Position numbers and translations under genes: made by a program. A stretch of DNA of 64,000 nucleotides from Isoetes taiwanensis (lineage: Eukaryota; Streptophyta; Lycopodiopsida; Isoetales; Isoetaceae), in assembly GCA_021234155.1 (NCBI GenBank), contig JAJEKV010000323.1, positions 62,001-126,000 on the forward strand, given 5' to 3'. The notes beneath the pieces were generated by a model. It did not search any database. It had not been told where the DNA came from and saw only the letters and a program-made list of their open reading frames with translations. Below, in pieces: positions 47,829 through 59,448 of this stretch; the stretch's first letter is position 1, and the number at the start of each line of letters is the position of its first letter.

Positions 47829-50110
47829 CTAGGCTTTAGTTTTATGTTTTTTCATCATATTAATACAAATTTGACTCTCAGTGTCAAACATATTCAGCAT
47901 TTTGTTGCTTTCGACATAACTTTGCACATTCCCTGCCTTTAGCAACCCCTGAAGCCAAACCTTTAGATCATTCATGAGGAAATTGCCATCTACTATGTCA
48001 GGGCTCCAGCTGTTTGGACAGATCATGGTGTTTGGCTCATTGAGGTACCCTTTGTATCTGCTGTCATCAATGAGAAGCACGTTCTCTTTTGTGAAACCTG
48101 GAAATTCGTCGTAGACCTTTTTGAGGTGCTTCAAAAAAATTGGTTTTCCACTGTTATATAAATTTGTGTTGGTACACTGATCCTGATTCCATATGAACTT
48201 GAATTTGTCCTTGTATTTCATCAATGCTCCCTTAACTATCATTCTCAAGTTTTGAGCCTGCAGGCTGGACCAAAGTGCTATATGAAAATTCTAACTGCAC
48301 CAATCTATGAACTCGGCCCAGCCTGGTCTAGTTACTACCCACTTGGTTCTATTAAGTGTGATCAACTTAACACCAACTTCTTTGGCAGTGGGTAGTAATT
48401 GACTCTTGTCATAGCTTCTACCCAAAACTCCATTGTAGTAAAAAACAAGCAGGATTGGGCTTAACCTTGTAGTCTTCTGCATGGACAGAGTTGGTGCGTG
48501 GTGGAAACTTCGCTGGCATTTCTTAGTCGGGGGGTGGAAACTTCGCTTCAAAGATCTTCTTCGCGGGGCTGGAAAACGCTTCAAAGATGTCTTGGAGGTG
48601 TCTTTTGCTTGGAATTCGCTCTTGCTTTTTCTCCGAGACACTTCCAAATTTGCAAAAATTTAACAGATTCTGTAACTATATGGGTCAAATTAAAAAGAAG
48701 ACAGACACAAAAGGTTGGAAGTTACCTTGTGACTTACATTCACCTAACGATATGTTCAGATCATAACCTGATGCATCTGCTGATTTGGCAGATTGGTGTG
48801 GAGCATGACTTAATGCATCTGCTGATCTGGTAGATTGTTGTCCAATTGGAGCTTGACTTGATGCACCTACTGATTTGTCCGAGTTCCTGTAATGTGATGC
48901 ATCTTCTAATTTGCCCGAGTTTCTATCTGTGTCTAATGCTTTTGAAGGGGTGTCTTGTCCCCCTACCTGACCACATTGTACCTCTATATCTACAAAGTAG
49001 GGATGAAGAAGTAAGCTACATATCCCAATTGCATCAAACAAGACTTGGTTACCTTTGAGGTTAGAAAATAATTCCCTTTTTGGTGTGCTATATGGACTCT
49101 CAAAGTCATTGCCACCAGTATGAACAGTTACACCTGAATTAGTAAACAGCACCATGCTCTGCAAACCTGGAATTGAATCACAATTGATTGTAACTATGCT
49201 TTGGTTTTTTTAACTATATAAGCTCCAAGCTTTTTTACTCTCTTTACGATGTTCCTGTTTATATATATCTAAAGTGCCCCCTAAAATGAGCGAGCGATCT
49301 CATCCCAGGGGGGTAAAAGCATGTTAGGGTGTCCCTTAAAAAGTATTATTTAGTGACTAAAAAGGTACCTAAAAAGGTAGCCAGGACTGGGTACTGGGTA
49401 CCTGTATAATATCTCAATATAAGGTATGTTTTAGAACTTTTTATATATATATTGATCTCCGATAGCATTATCTTTATCTTAACTTTGAATATTACCATGT
49501 CCTTGACTTTTATTTTGGATTTTTATATTAGTTTTAATGAAAAGAAAAATGAGAAAGTACCCAGTTCAGAAGTACCTAGTGTATGTACTTTTGCAGGTTC
49601 CAAAAGTGGTACACCCTAACATGCTTTTACCCAGGGGGCACTTTAGATACAATAAACAGGACAAGCAAAAGAGACTAAGCCAGCCAGGATGGAAGAGACT
49701 AAGCCAGGATGACAGAGACCTGAGTACAAGCATCGAGACTTCCCAAACTTTCTTTGACCCCTCTTTGGACAATGGAACTTAGCATGTAAACTAAGCTACC
49801 TATAAGTGCTCACCTATAAGTGCCTCAGTAGCTTGAAGTTGCTTTTGATCCTCCCTACTCACACCTAAGGCTTGTACCCATGCTGTAGAAAATTCATGAC
49901 AGCAATTCTCAATGCAACAGTGATTACAAATCCTGCAAAGTGAACGCAAATTTGTCAATGAGAATACAATTATACTAAGCACTTCAGGAATTTTGTTATG
50001 AAGTAAGAGGCTGAGCAGACATGGAAGATGGTATTGGTGACTGCATTCAGCAATCAAAGTTGGTAGTGGTTTCCCCATCCACTGGAGGATCTTGCCACAG
50101 AATGGACAGG
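47829..50110 (-). pseudogene. FCP1/NIF-like HAD phosphatase gene, probably inactive
   Basis: Minus-strand exons: about 50108-49990 (NPCPFCGKILQWMGKPLPTL, ECSHQYHLPCL, zinc-binding or RING-like), 49932-49814 (ICNHCCIENCCHEFSTAW, donor GTGAGC), about 49160-48735 (Ser/Asp-rich with DNA-level tandem repeats of about 48 bp at 48770-48905) and 48647-47829. The last carries SPILLVFYYNGVLGRSY, WVVTRPGWAEFIDWC, LWSSLQAQNLRM, FKFIWNQDQC and ENVLLIDDSRYK, the FCP1/NIF (HAD) fold. The nucleophile Asp of the usual LLVFDLNG motif is Tyr here. An in-frame TAG occurs at 48291-48293 after DWCS; downstream sequence resumes in the same frame. The family removes phosphate from protein Ser. This copy looks non-catalytic and broken. 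The CPFC exon's place in the same transcript is inference. Confidence 0.6.
49311..49632. mobile_element. 322-bp MITE, family A, second copy
   Basis: Same ends as the 6351-6671 element (GGGTAAAAGCATGTTAGG…) and nearly the same interior, in the opposite orientation. The target duplication is AGGG (49307-49310 and 49633-49636). It lies in a presumed intron of the FCP1-like gene. Confidence 0.92.
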
Positions 50111-52480
50111 GGTTAAAGCATGGTATAGTGGCTCAATATGTTAGTTTTGCAACATCAAATAATAGATCCAAAATAGTGGGAATTTTAGTCCAAAAATAGC
50201 TCCAAGAACTTCGACCAACTCGAATGGCGAGAATGACGGAAATTTGGGGGGAACTCGTTTGAAGCACCCAAGAGCTTAGCCTTTACCGCAGCATCTCCGA
50301 ACCGGATGTTCACACACACGAGGCGCCTCCATCAAGAACACGATTTGGGGCTTGCAATTGTGGCGCCAATTAAACAATATAAACAGGATTTTGAATTTTT
50401 CAAGGTCGAATTTGCACCGCATGTATTGACAGTGGTGTGTGACAGGGAAGCTACCATTTGAAGATTCGAAGTTATTGAGTAAGATTGGTTATGCACATAG
50501 ACTATTACAATTTTTTCTTTAGCCTTGGCATTCGATTTGCTTCACCCCTTTATTCTAGCTTTGGTGGAACCTTTTAAGTCCACTCTTTGGAGTCGGATTT
50601 GTGAAGACCTGAGAGAATTTTTTGGTTCCCAGATAAGATAAATTTTAGATATGAGCAGCAAAGCCATCTAACTGTAGCCAAGAATTTCATATTGAAACTT
50701 TTCAAAGGTTGAGCAATATGAAAGAAGTGGCTGCCATTTAGAATACATTTGTTTTGTTACGGAATTCTTATTAAAGAAAGCATTGTTGATTACAGCATTA
50801 TTAAAGTCTCAACGCATGTATATGTAAATGGCACCACCCCAAAACTGGGTCCACATGTTGTTTTTCAGTGTCTTTTTTGCTAAAAAACAACACCAAAAAA
50901 CTACGTGTTGTTTTTTGTCCGGATTTGCTAGAAATAACGTGTAGTTTTTAGTCAAACTTTTATACACGTGGTTTTTTTGTGTAAAAAGTCTACGCGTAGA
51001 ATTTTGTCAAGATTATCTACACGTAGAAAAGTAGCATGTGTTTCTACATGTTGTTTTCTAAATGTAGCTGTAGTTTTCAAGCGTTGCGTTCCAAAAAAAT
51101 AGACATGTGGTTCTTAATAAAATTTGAAAGTTCTACATGTTGTTTTTAACTGTTGTTTTGCAAAAAAAAAACAACACTAAAAAACCACGTAGAGAATTTT
51201 GTCCGACTTTGCTAAAAACTACGCATAGTTTTCTTAAACTATATCATTTCCATGTGTTGGCTTTCTCAAAAAATAATACGTGGTTTTAAGCAAAAAGATG
51301 TGGTTTTTCAAAAATAGCTATTGTTTTTAAGTATTGTCTTGCATAAAACCTACATTGGTCTTATAAAAACAAATGTTTTCTATGTGTTGTTAACATATTT
51401 TCTAAGTGGTTATAACACGTGGCTAATAGACATGTCTTAAAAATAAACGAGTTGAATATTTGAAAATAAGCATTGGTTTTTACCATAACATTTAATATCA
51501 TTTATTGCTTTCAAGCATTGTAACTTTTACACAATTTTCATCAGTTTTCAAATCCTTTTTCATCAATGTAAAGTTTACACAATTTTCATCATTTCTGAAT
51601 CCTTTTGCATCAGGTGCAAATTTGAGATCATATACAACCCATTTGTATGGGATTCTAGAAGGGAAAAAGTACAAGCGCAATTTTTTAGAAGCGTGCCACA
51701 AAGAATGAAGCGGGGTGCCAGCTTTTTGTGCAAAGAGCAAATTCATCATTCTCGTCCTCTAAAACGAGCTTACCTTTACCAACGTTTCATTTCTTTCTGG
51801 ACCTTGAAACTCGTTCATCATCATCATTTTCAAACCGATCATTATCAACAACAAAATCAACATCTTTGTCTTGGACATTTGATCTTCTGCAGGGGTTGTT
51901 CTCTGCCTCCAACTTCTAGTTAGGGTTGAACAATGCTATCTGCGCAGGGCATCCTCTATGGCAGCCAAAGAAGATGATTTTTGCCTCTACATTATGTTTG
52001 CCATCTTCCAGAAACAGAGGCTCCCCATATCCATAAAAAAAAAAAAAAGGAAATCTGAGCATGACGAAACCTGAGTGTCAGATCTTATGGTGAGGTTGTA
52101 AGTTCGGGCCCGCATGGCTATGACGGCATAAAGAGCTTCGCTTATCATTTTGCCTGCAGATTCAAAGCTGCTTCAGCCTTTTGTTGAGGTAATTCAGACC
52201 CCTGTCTGCCCTAAAATCTCATGCACAAAGCCTCCCACTACCAGAATCAAACCCAAAAAAGCTGAAATCCCCTTCTTGAAGCCATCTATCGAATATATGA
52301 AGATGATTCAAATCAGTAGCAGCCTCTACAAGTAAGATAAAACATTCACAGAAATCTTACACTGGCAGGGATCTTGGCAGCCTTCGTCTTCAAACACGAT
52401 GTCGGTTTTGCCAAAGCCTTCAAGCCGCTGCCGGATTTGCCATCGCCATAGCCAAGAAAGCTTCGACATGGAAAAACCTG
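50111..52480. other. Non-coding stretch with degenerate CACGTGGTTTTT repeats
   Basis: 50109-50132 carries GGGGTTAAAGCATGGTATAG, like the transposase 2 flank and MITE ends. 50860-51430 repeats words such as ACGTGTTGTTTTT, ACACGTGGTTTTT and CTACACGTAG in both orientations, possibly a decayed fold-back element. No gene is supported elsewhere. Confidence 0.4.
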
Positions 52481-52640
52481 CGCGCCAAGGCCGAGCAGGG
52501 AAAATCGAAGGCAGGATATGAGCTTTGCCATGGGAAAATTTGAGCGCCAAGGCCTGAGCAGGGCAAATCGAAGGCAGGATATGAGCTTTGCCATGGGAAA
52601 ATTTGAGCGCCAATGCCTGAAACAGGCAGAGTTAGGCGGC
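52450..52640. repeat. Tandem repeat of about 62 bp, 2.5-3 copies
   Basis: Units containing GAGCTTTGCCATGGGAAAAT, GAGCGCCAAGGCCTGAGCAG and AATCGAAGGCAGGATAT occur at about 52517 and 52579, with a diverged copy before them (52465-52516). Confidence 0.9.
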
Positions 52641-52825
52641 GACCAAGGCGGGAAAGTATCGACCAATCACATGAGAGGATAAGGATCGATATCTAAACCG
52701 TTCATTTCATGGCAATATCTGGACCGTCCATCTTGGCTAAAATAAACCTATACTAGAAGATTGATAATGAGTATGCTTTGAACAAAAAGGAGTAGATCGA
52801 GCATATATCACTTAATCTTCTAGTA

Positions 52826-54989
52826 TGGAACAAAATATTTTTACCCCGGTTATTGTGATTCCATCGCAAAAAATTCCATCCCGCGGAATCACCAGGTCGG
52901 AGACCTCGTTATCCGTACCAGAGCCCCCGTTATCCGTACCTGACAGGGTCGCTTTCAGATCATTTATACCTTCCGGGGGAATCACAACTTTGCTATTCCG
53001 TCAGATGGAATCACCAATTTACGATTCTTCGAGATGGAATCACTGCTCATGTATTCCACCGCATTTAATCACAACCAGATATTTATTCCGCGAGACGGAA
53101 TCACAATCGTGTTATCCGCCGCACGGAATCACAACCTTGCTATTCCGCCGGATGGAATCACTTAACGCCCGATTCGCGGAGATGGAATCACCACTTTACG
53201 GATCCCACCGCACGAGAATCACAACATTGCTATTCCGCCGGATGGAATCACAACCATGCGATTCTCGCGGTGGAATCACAAATGTAAGATTCTTCGAGAT
53301 GGAATCACCACTAATGCATTCCACCGACGGTATCAAACCGCGCGCTATTCCGTGGGCGGATGGTTCAATCAGTGCCAGGTTAAAAATGGTTGAGGATGGT
53401 TTAAGCTAAGCCTACGTTACTTGAAGATCATGAATGGTGCAAAAAAAAAAAAGATTGGCTATTCCATTTTTTTTGTGCATGTCCATTGTTATGCTATGCA
53501 CTGCCCAAAATTTTTCTGTTGGGGATTTGAACCCCTTGCCAATATCGGCAATGCCATGGGCTGCTTCAAAGCAAGAGCAAGAAATAAGCCCGTTTTAAAG
53601 CAAGAAATAGAATAGCTTACCATAAAATATTGCCGGCTCTAATCTTTGTTGGGTTTGTTGGGAATCCATGCACAGGGAGGCGGATTTCTGCCCCTGGTTG
53701 CCACTATACTGCCCTGTCCAGCAAATTGAACTGGCATTATTGCCATGGCCAGGGCTCTGTGGGCCAGAAATCCACAGTCTTTTTGCTCTTATGCGGTCAT
53801 GCGACCAGGTGTAGATCATCAGCGAGAAGGGAAACAACCTGCCAAGTGGGAACATCTTCTGCCATTTGGATATTTTATGGGATGGCTTGGATTACAGTAG
53901 GGAGGCTTGGAAACGATCACAAACTGTTGAAAAGTTGTGCAGTAGGGTCTAGATGCTATACCGGTGAAGAATAATGGCGATGGCGCAGGATCAGATGGGA
54001 AGCAAGAAAATGCTTAGAATCCCTGACCAGCACTTCTACATGCAAGCTTAACCGCCGAATAAAAACCTCAACGGATTTATTCTGGCTATAAGCATAGCTG
54101 TCCTGCTTCAAATCTCCTCTCCGCCATCGCTGCCCTGTACGGCATGATACACTGTCTTCCTTGCTTCAAACATCCTCCCGGCCATGGCCATGCTTGCAGC
54201 CTCTCTGCCATGCTTGCAGCTTCTCACACAATCGGCCATGCTTGTAAAACAACCTGGAAAAGAATCGGCCATGTTTGCAGCTTCTTTGCATGTGCAAATA
54301 CAATGAGCCTGTAAGCTGCATTAATCCTATCTCTCATGTTCCATCCAGCGCTCATTAAGCTTCATTATATCAAGAATTCTGTGAATCCATCCAGCGCTGC
54401 AACCAGCCTGTTCTAACCACAGAAAACAGGTTTGTTCTAACCCCAGCCTGTTACTTGCCATAGCCGCACCCGCCTTCTGCCTGGAAAACAAGAAAACAAG
54501 TGAAAAAATGGTAGCCAAATGCGTTTATTGCCGCTGTATGTGCTCCCCCAAGCACCGTTTCCAGGCGATTCCCCAAGCTCAAGGTCTTTTACCTTTCGCC
54601 CAACGCATTTCCTCAACTCCAGGCCCTCCTTACTTCCGCCATAGCCGCCGCCATAGGCGCAGCAGCTCCTAACGGACGTCAAAAAAATTTGAATTTTTAC
54701 TGGAATATTCTGGATGGTGATTTTGTCGCATGGAATAACAGGGAATAACAGAGCGGTGATTCCGTCCGGTGGTATTTGGCAGATGTGATTCCGCCGGAAG
54801 GTATAAAATGGACGGCCAGGATGGACCCTACAGACGGATGGCTGGGATCCATCAGAAGGTACACCTGACGTTGTCAGGTACGAATAACGAGGCCTCCGGA
54901 ACGGATCCCGTTCCCAGAGGGTCTGTGATTCTGCGGGAGGGAATATCTTGCGATGGAATCACAATAACCGGGGTAAAAATATTTTCACG
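52826..54989. mobile_element. 2.16-kb MULE-like element with long inverted repeats
   Basis: Both ends read (A)AATATTTTTACCCCGG followed by TTATTGTGATTCCATCGCAA in inverted orientation, and the similarity continues, with indels, for roughly 150-200 bp. The 9-bp target duplication CTTCTAGTA is at 52817-52825 and 54990-54998. Long inverted repeats with a 9-bp duplication are typical of Mutator-like elements. The interior has no transposase and could contain captured DNA (Pack-MULE style), including a CCATGCTTGCAGC repeat near 54180-54290. Non-autonomous. Confidence 0.8.
52865..53350. repeat. GGAATCAC array inside the MULE-like element
   Basis: About 13 copies of GGAATCAC(A/C), each preceded by a near-palindromic ATTCCGCCGGATGGAAT-like core, repeat about every 26-32 bp from 52977 to 53310. 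Fewer copies recur in inverse orientation at 54755-54960. Confidence 0.9.
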
Positions 54990-54999
54990 CTTCTAGTAG

Positions 55000-56530
55000 A
55001 TTTATTTAGCTTGGTGTTGTTAGAACCCCAAGTATTATGGACATGTCTTTGTCTTTGTCGAGGCATGAATATAGTGAAGGTGTTTTTCTAAATTCATTGG
55101 GCATTTCAAGATGAAATAATTTCTAATGCAGAGAGATAATTATTCCCCTCGCCATATAGATTGTGGGTGTATAGGGGAAGGGATTATATGTGTATGCCTG
55201 CAATTCTGATGACAATCTTTTTGGGACGATTGGCTTTTTAGTTGAATGGTATGGGTCCTTTAAGAGATTCTACAAAACTATGGGAAGAGAAACGTGGAAA
55301 AGACATGGGGTGCGTAGTCAAGGTGTTTATTTTAATTTACAAAGCGACGTAACAAAAATACACAAAACAATAACTGGAAGCCAATTTCATCCTCCACCTG
55401 CTTTGAAGCTGGCCGCTGGGTTAGATGGGTTCTTTCCTTCTCTAGATAAGTTCAATTCTAATATTATAAAACCCTAGCAAGGGTTTAACCAATACGAAAA
55501 GACAAGTGGACATGTAGTTTTCAAATAGCTTGCCATGTACTAGTAAAAGGTGCAAGAATGCGATTAAAGAACTATACATCCTAATCCAATAGCTAATGCC
55601 AACATATTTTCAACACATTGTGTGTGTGCACGTGTTGATTTAGTGATAAGGGAAGGTAGTGTCAAAAGTATTGGCAGTGTTCAGTGTTCAAACTTGAAAA
55701 TTCTTTCAAGTCGTTAAACTTAGTGTGCTTTTTATGGTTCTAAGACGTCATACGAATGTGCCATGGATATAGCCACATGATTCTTAACACTACAGTTAGC
55801 CAAAATACATATGTCACCAATGTTTAAACTATAACAAATTCCTACGAAAAGAAAAAGGGATGCAAGATGCTTCTTTTGCCATAATGTTTTGAATATGTTA
55901 GCCATATATAGTATCATGTCGCTAAAAAATTAATCCTCAGATAGACATTCAATCCACATCCAGGACCTATGTTAAAGGAGATTATGTTGATGGGAACAAT
56001 AATATCACATAGATTATCATCATGCCCTTTTGGAGGGAATTGTTTGCCTTAAATCGCTTCTTCGCCTTAAAGCCCTCGAATTTTTCTTTTGTCGAAAAGC
56101 CCCTTTTGTAAATCCCCTGTTCTGTTGCATTCTTGATCAATTCCATTCAATTTTCTGTCTTTTTGTTTCCCAGATGCATTCTTAACATTAAACAAGATTA
56201 TTCGGGAGGTTTGGAGACAGTTAGTTTGGCTGAATCGACCGGATCTTGGCATTCACAGGTTTAGGGTTCTTGAAAATCTTCGTCGATTTATCCCACAGGC
56301 AGATTTAGGTCTGGCGAGCCAAGATATATAAGGAATAACAAATTCCTTATTTATAATTATTGCGTGCAATATCCACGTGGGATTCGGTACCTCCACCGCC
56401 CGACACGCTCGGATGTACCACGTGGCATGGGGAGATTGGCTGGGGAGAAAAATAGGCTGAGGGCGGTAGATAGGAAATTTTTTTTTTTTGCCCCATGGAC
56501 CATGGCACATTTCCTAATTTTTTTTTTTTT
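55000..56530. other. Stretch without a supported gene
   Basis: One plus-strand frame (55190-55477, 95 aa, with FNLQSDVTKIHKTITGS) has unremarkable composition and no recognised motif, so it is not called as a gene. The rest is AT-rich. Confidence 0.35.
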
Positions 56531-56539
56531 GTACTAGCC

Positions 56540-56605
56540 CATTGTATGGGTCCCATGACCTATTGGTCTCCGTGGACGTTAAAAAAAACTATTCTATTCT
56601 ATTAA
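56540..56605 (+). mobile_element. LINE-type 3' end with (TATTC)n tail
   Basis: GGGTCCCATGACCTATTGG then TCTCCGTGGACGTTAAAA and ACTATTCTATTCTATT. It matches the 3' ends at 2538-2572 and 2687-2722. Confidence 0.5.
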
Positions 56606-56739
56606 TGGCCAAAACAAATGAATTTTTCGATTTCATTTTTGCAATGGGAATCTTTTTTCATGCTCTAAAAGATTCTGGAATCTTTTTTGTGAATGGGCAT
56701 TTTCAAGTTTGGCTTAAAAATGGCTCAAAAAGATGTGAT

Positions 56740-57800
56740 GTGGCATGTGAGAATAATGACATGATAAGGTAGGGGTGACATGGCAACTTGGCTTAGAATA
56801 TTTTTTCTAGTCAAAACCTCAAATGATGTGAACATGATGTGCGTGACATGTGGATGGTGATGTGGAGGTGCTAAAGATGATGTAGCAAGGTGATGTGTCA
56901 TCTTATGGATGTAACTTGAAGGCTTTTGACAAAAAATTTGAAGTATGATCATGGAGATAAGTGCATGACATGACATGGCAAGGAGGGTGACGTGTGTGAT
57001 GACTTGGCATTTCCAATGTGGTTTTCATGGGTCAATTTTGCTATAAATGCAAATCATTGGCATTTTCTAGGCAAGCTTGACTTTTGAATGTTTCCCTTAG
57101 GGTCTTTATGATTTTCTCTCTTCTTTGACTTTGAAGGAGGGAGTATTGACCTTTTGACCACATGCAAGACCAAGTCAAGTGAAGTTTAGGACTTTGAATG
57201 ATGTAGAGTTGGTGTGGTGAGCTCATGGCATGTGAATGACTTTTGAAAGTGTAGTTTTGACTAGGAAAAATCTTCAAGGCCAAATTTGACTTGGAAATGA
57301 GTTGTAGGCATGGAATTCAAGATCTCATGGGTATTTCATGGTGGTGGAAGGCATGGGAGGTATGGAATGGGAATCAAAGCGTACAATAATGCCAAGAACT
57401 CAAATGATCACATACCAAGAGATCTTCTAGGGGTCTTCATCCTTTTGCTTGATTCTCCTTTTGCCTCATTTGTGTGACCTGAGTCAATTGTCCTCACCTT
57501 GCTCTTCAAGCCTTCAATGAAGCATTCTTCTTGTGCCTTAAAATTCAGATCAAAGTGTGAGGATTACTCTTCAAAACATGTCTTGTTCTTCCATGCTGCC
57601 ATAACATGGCAGCACCCCCTGTGACATGTCCGAGCCTAGGGGCATGATTAAGTCAAGTGGCATATTTGAGCCCAGGTATGTGGCATGTTTGAGTGTATAT
57701 GGCATGTTTGAGCCAATGTAGCATCCTTGAGACTTGTGGCACCAACAAACAGCATGGAAAAGATGATGTGGCACTCCAAGTGGTGACATGGCATGCCAAG
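56740..57800. repeat. GATGTGGCATG-rich DNA and TGGCATGTTTGAG units
   Basis: Words such as GATGTGGCATGTGA and GTGACATGGCA recur through 56740-57060. 57620-57730 has several TGGCATGTTTGAG(CC) units of 18-25 bp, the complement of the minisatellite at 46.0-46.5 kb. No gene is supported. Confidence 0.6.
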
Positions 57801-57889
57801 TAAGCAAGGTCAAGTTTTAACTAGGCCAAAAATGAAAAGATGTTCATCTTTGGTCTTTTTATTGGGTGATGTTGGCAAATTTTGGGTGA

Positions 57890-59129
57890 CATGGCTAGAT
57901 CGGCACTGCTATCGGCTCCCCAAACTGACTAGAGCAACCAGGAGGATTCACTTGGGTTTAATGGTAGTTCCTTCACAGAATTCCCTAATCGGGTGCCATC
58001 TACGCCTCTGCTATGAAGCCATTCTTCGAGTTCATCAATATACAGACCAAATATGGTAGGTGACAAAGGGCAGCCTACCTATGGTGCTATATACCGGGCC
58101 TGATGCTCTAGTTCCCAACTTGATAATCACTTTCTCATACGATATTTCGTAAACCAATGCCCTAATGACTCTTGTCTTTGCTTAAAAAAGGTGCGCTTCT
58201 TACATCTGATCAAATCTTTATACCACTTTGGTTTAATTCTAATACCTTTTTGCAGCGCTGCCCGGGCTCTACGACAATCATGGTCCCATCAGCTATTACA
58301 ATGATGTCCTAGTTTTCTCTGCTTTGTATATCCAAAAATTTTACCTGCAGCATGGATCATAACTTCTGTTAACATGGCAGCATCCTTGCTTAGGAGCCCT
58401 GACCATTTGATCTGAGCGAGCCCATCTGACACGACTTGTTTTGAAAGCTACTCCTTTTGTATAATCCAGCTTTAGCTTAGGTTGGAAAACCCTGTCAATT
58501 TGCTATTTAATGGTAGTCCCTTCTAAGACTACTTTCAAATAGGCATGATTAGATTATGGTAACTTGGTACCTATTTCAAAGTCTGTGACTAGGTGCGAGT
58601 ATCTGAGGGGCATTGCATAGTCTACTGTACTTTCCCCCAAAGGGGTAAAACAAGTAGAGCCTCCCGAGTTTGGAAACCTCCTGATTCCATTCATGATGGA
58701 GAGAGCGCATATTGTACCCAATTCAAGCAGATAATCCCCCATTAGATTCTTAACCGCATCATTTAAAATTTTGAGAGAGCCTGGATCCACATATTCGGGC
58801 AAGCGGACATCTCCTGGCTGCTCAAATATGACGGATTGAGCCCCTTTGGTTCGTGCGTTAAAGTCTCCAACGATTAGTACTTCTCCCAATTCAATGAATT
58901 CCATGATATCTTTGCAAAGTGCATGTAATGGATTCCTCCTGTCTAGATCTTGCTGGTGGTATAGACTCATATTTAATGGTGCATAACAGCATAAAGCCAT
59001 GTGAATCACCTTATCCCGCATATTCACCCTTATCCACATATGCTGATTATGTTCTTGTACTCTCACAATTGAGATATAAGTCTGCGGCCTTATATAAACT
59101 GCCAACCCTCCGTTACAACCATCATTCAA
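57890..59129 (-). pseudogene. LINE with endonuclease domain and an RT fragment, internally deleted
   Basis: Minus-strand frame 59129-58554 is an APE-type endonuclease: GGLAVYIRPQT, LCCYAPLN, VLIVGDFNARTKG and STVDYAMPLRYSHLVTDFEI. After it come the usual linker (IRIKPKWYKDLIRCKKRTFF, about 58235-58175) and then, too soon, GCPLSPTIFGLYIDELEEWL (about 58060-58000), the RT motif that precedes the YADD box. The RT fingers are missing, so the element has an internal deletion as well as frame breaks. It would copy RNA into nicked DNA by target-primed reverse transcription if intact. Confidence 0.75.
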
Positions 59130-59448
59130 TTAAATTGGGATTATGTCTTAATTTTGGGATAAATTTTATATTGCACTTTTTTAGTAACTTTGTTAAATTC
59201 ACTGTTTTAGTAACTTTGTTGCCCTTAGACTAGAATAGACGTTAACATATAATCACACACGGGAATATAAACTCACACCTTAACTTCAAATTACAAAATC
59301 ATATATCATGGAACTCAAGTAGTACACAACTTTTATTAACTGTAGAAAAGATACATAGTAATTGTTTTTCATTTTTCCACTAGCATCCCCAAGGATATGA
59401 GAACCTTATTCCTTACATCCCGAGGTATTGTAACTCTCATTTGTTTTA

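Noticed and set aside
52085-52110. B-box-like GTAAGTTCGGGCC
   Set aside because: No accompanying A box, tail or target duplication.
55190-55477. 95-aa plus-strand frame
   Set aside because: Intact but without motif, splice partner or start context; length is compatible with chance.
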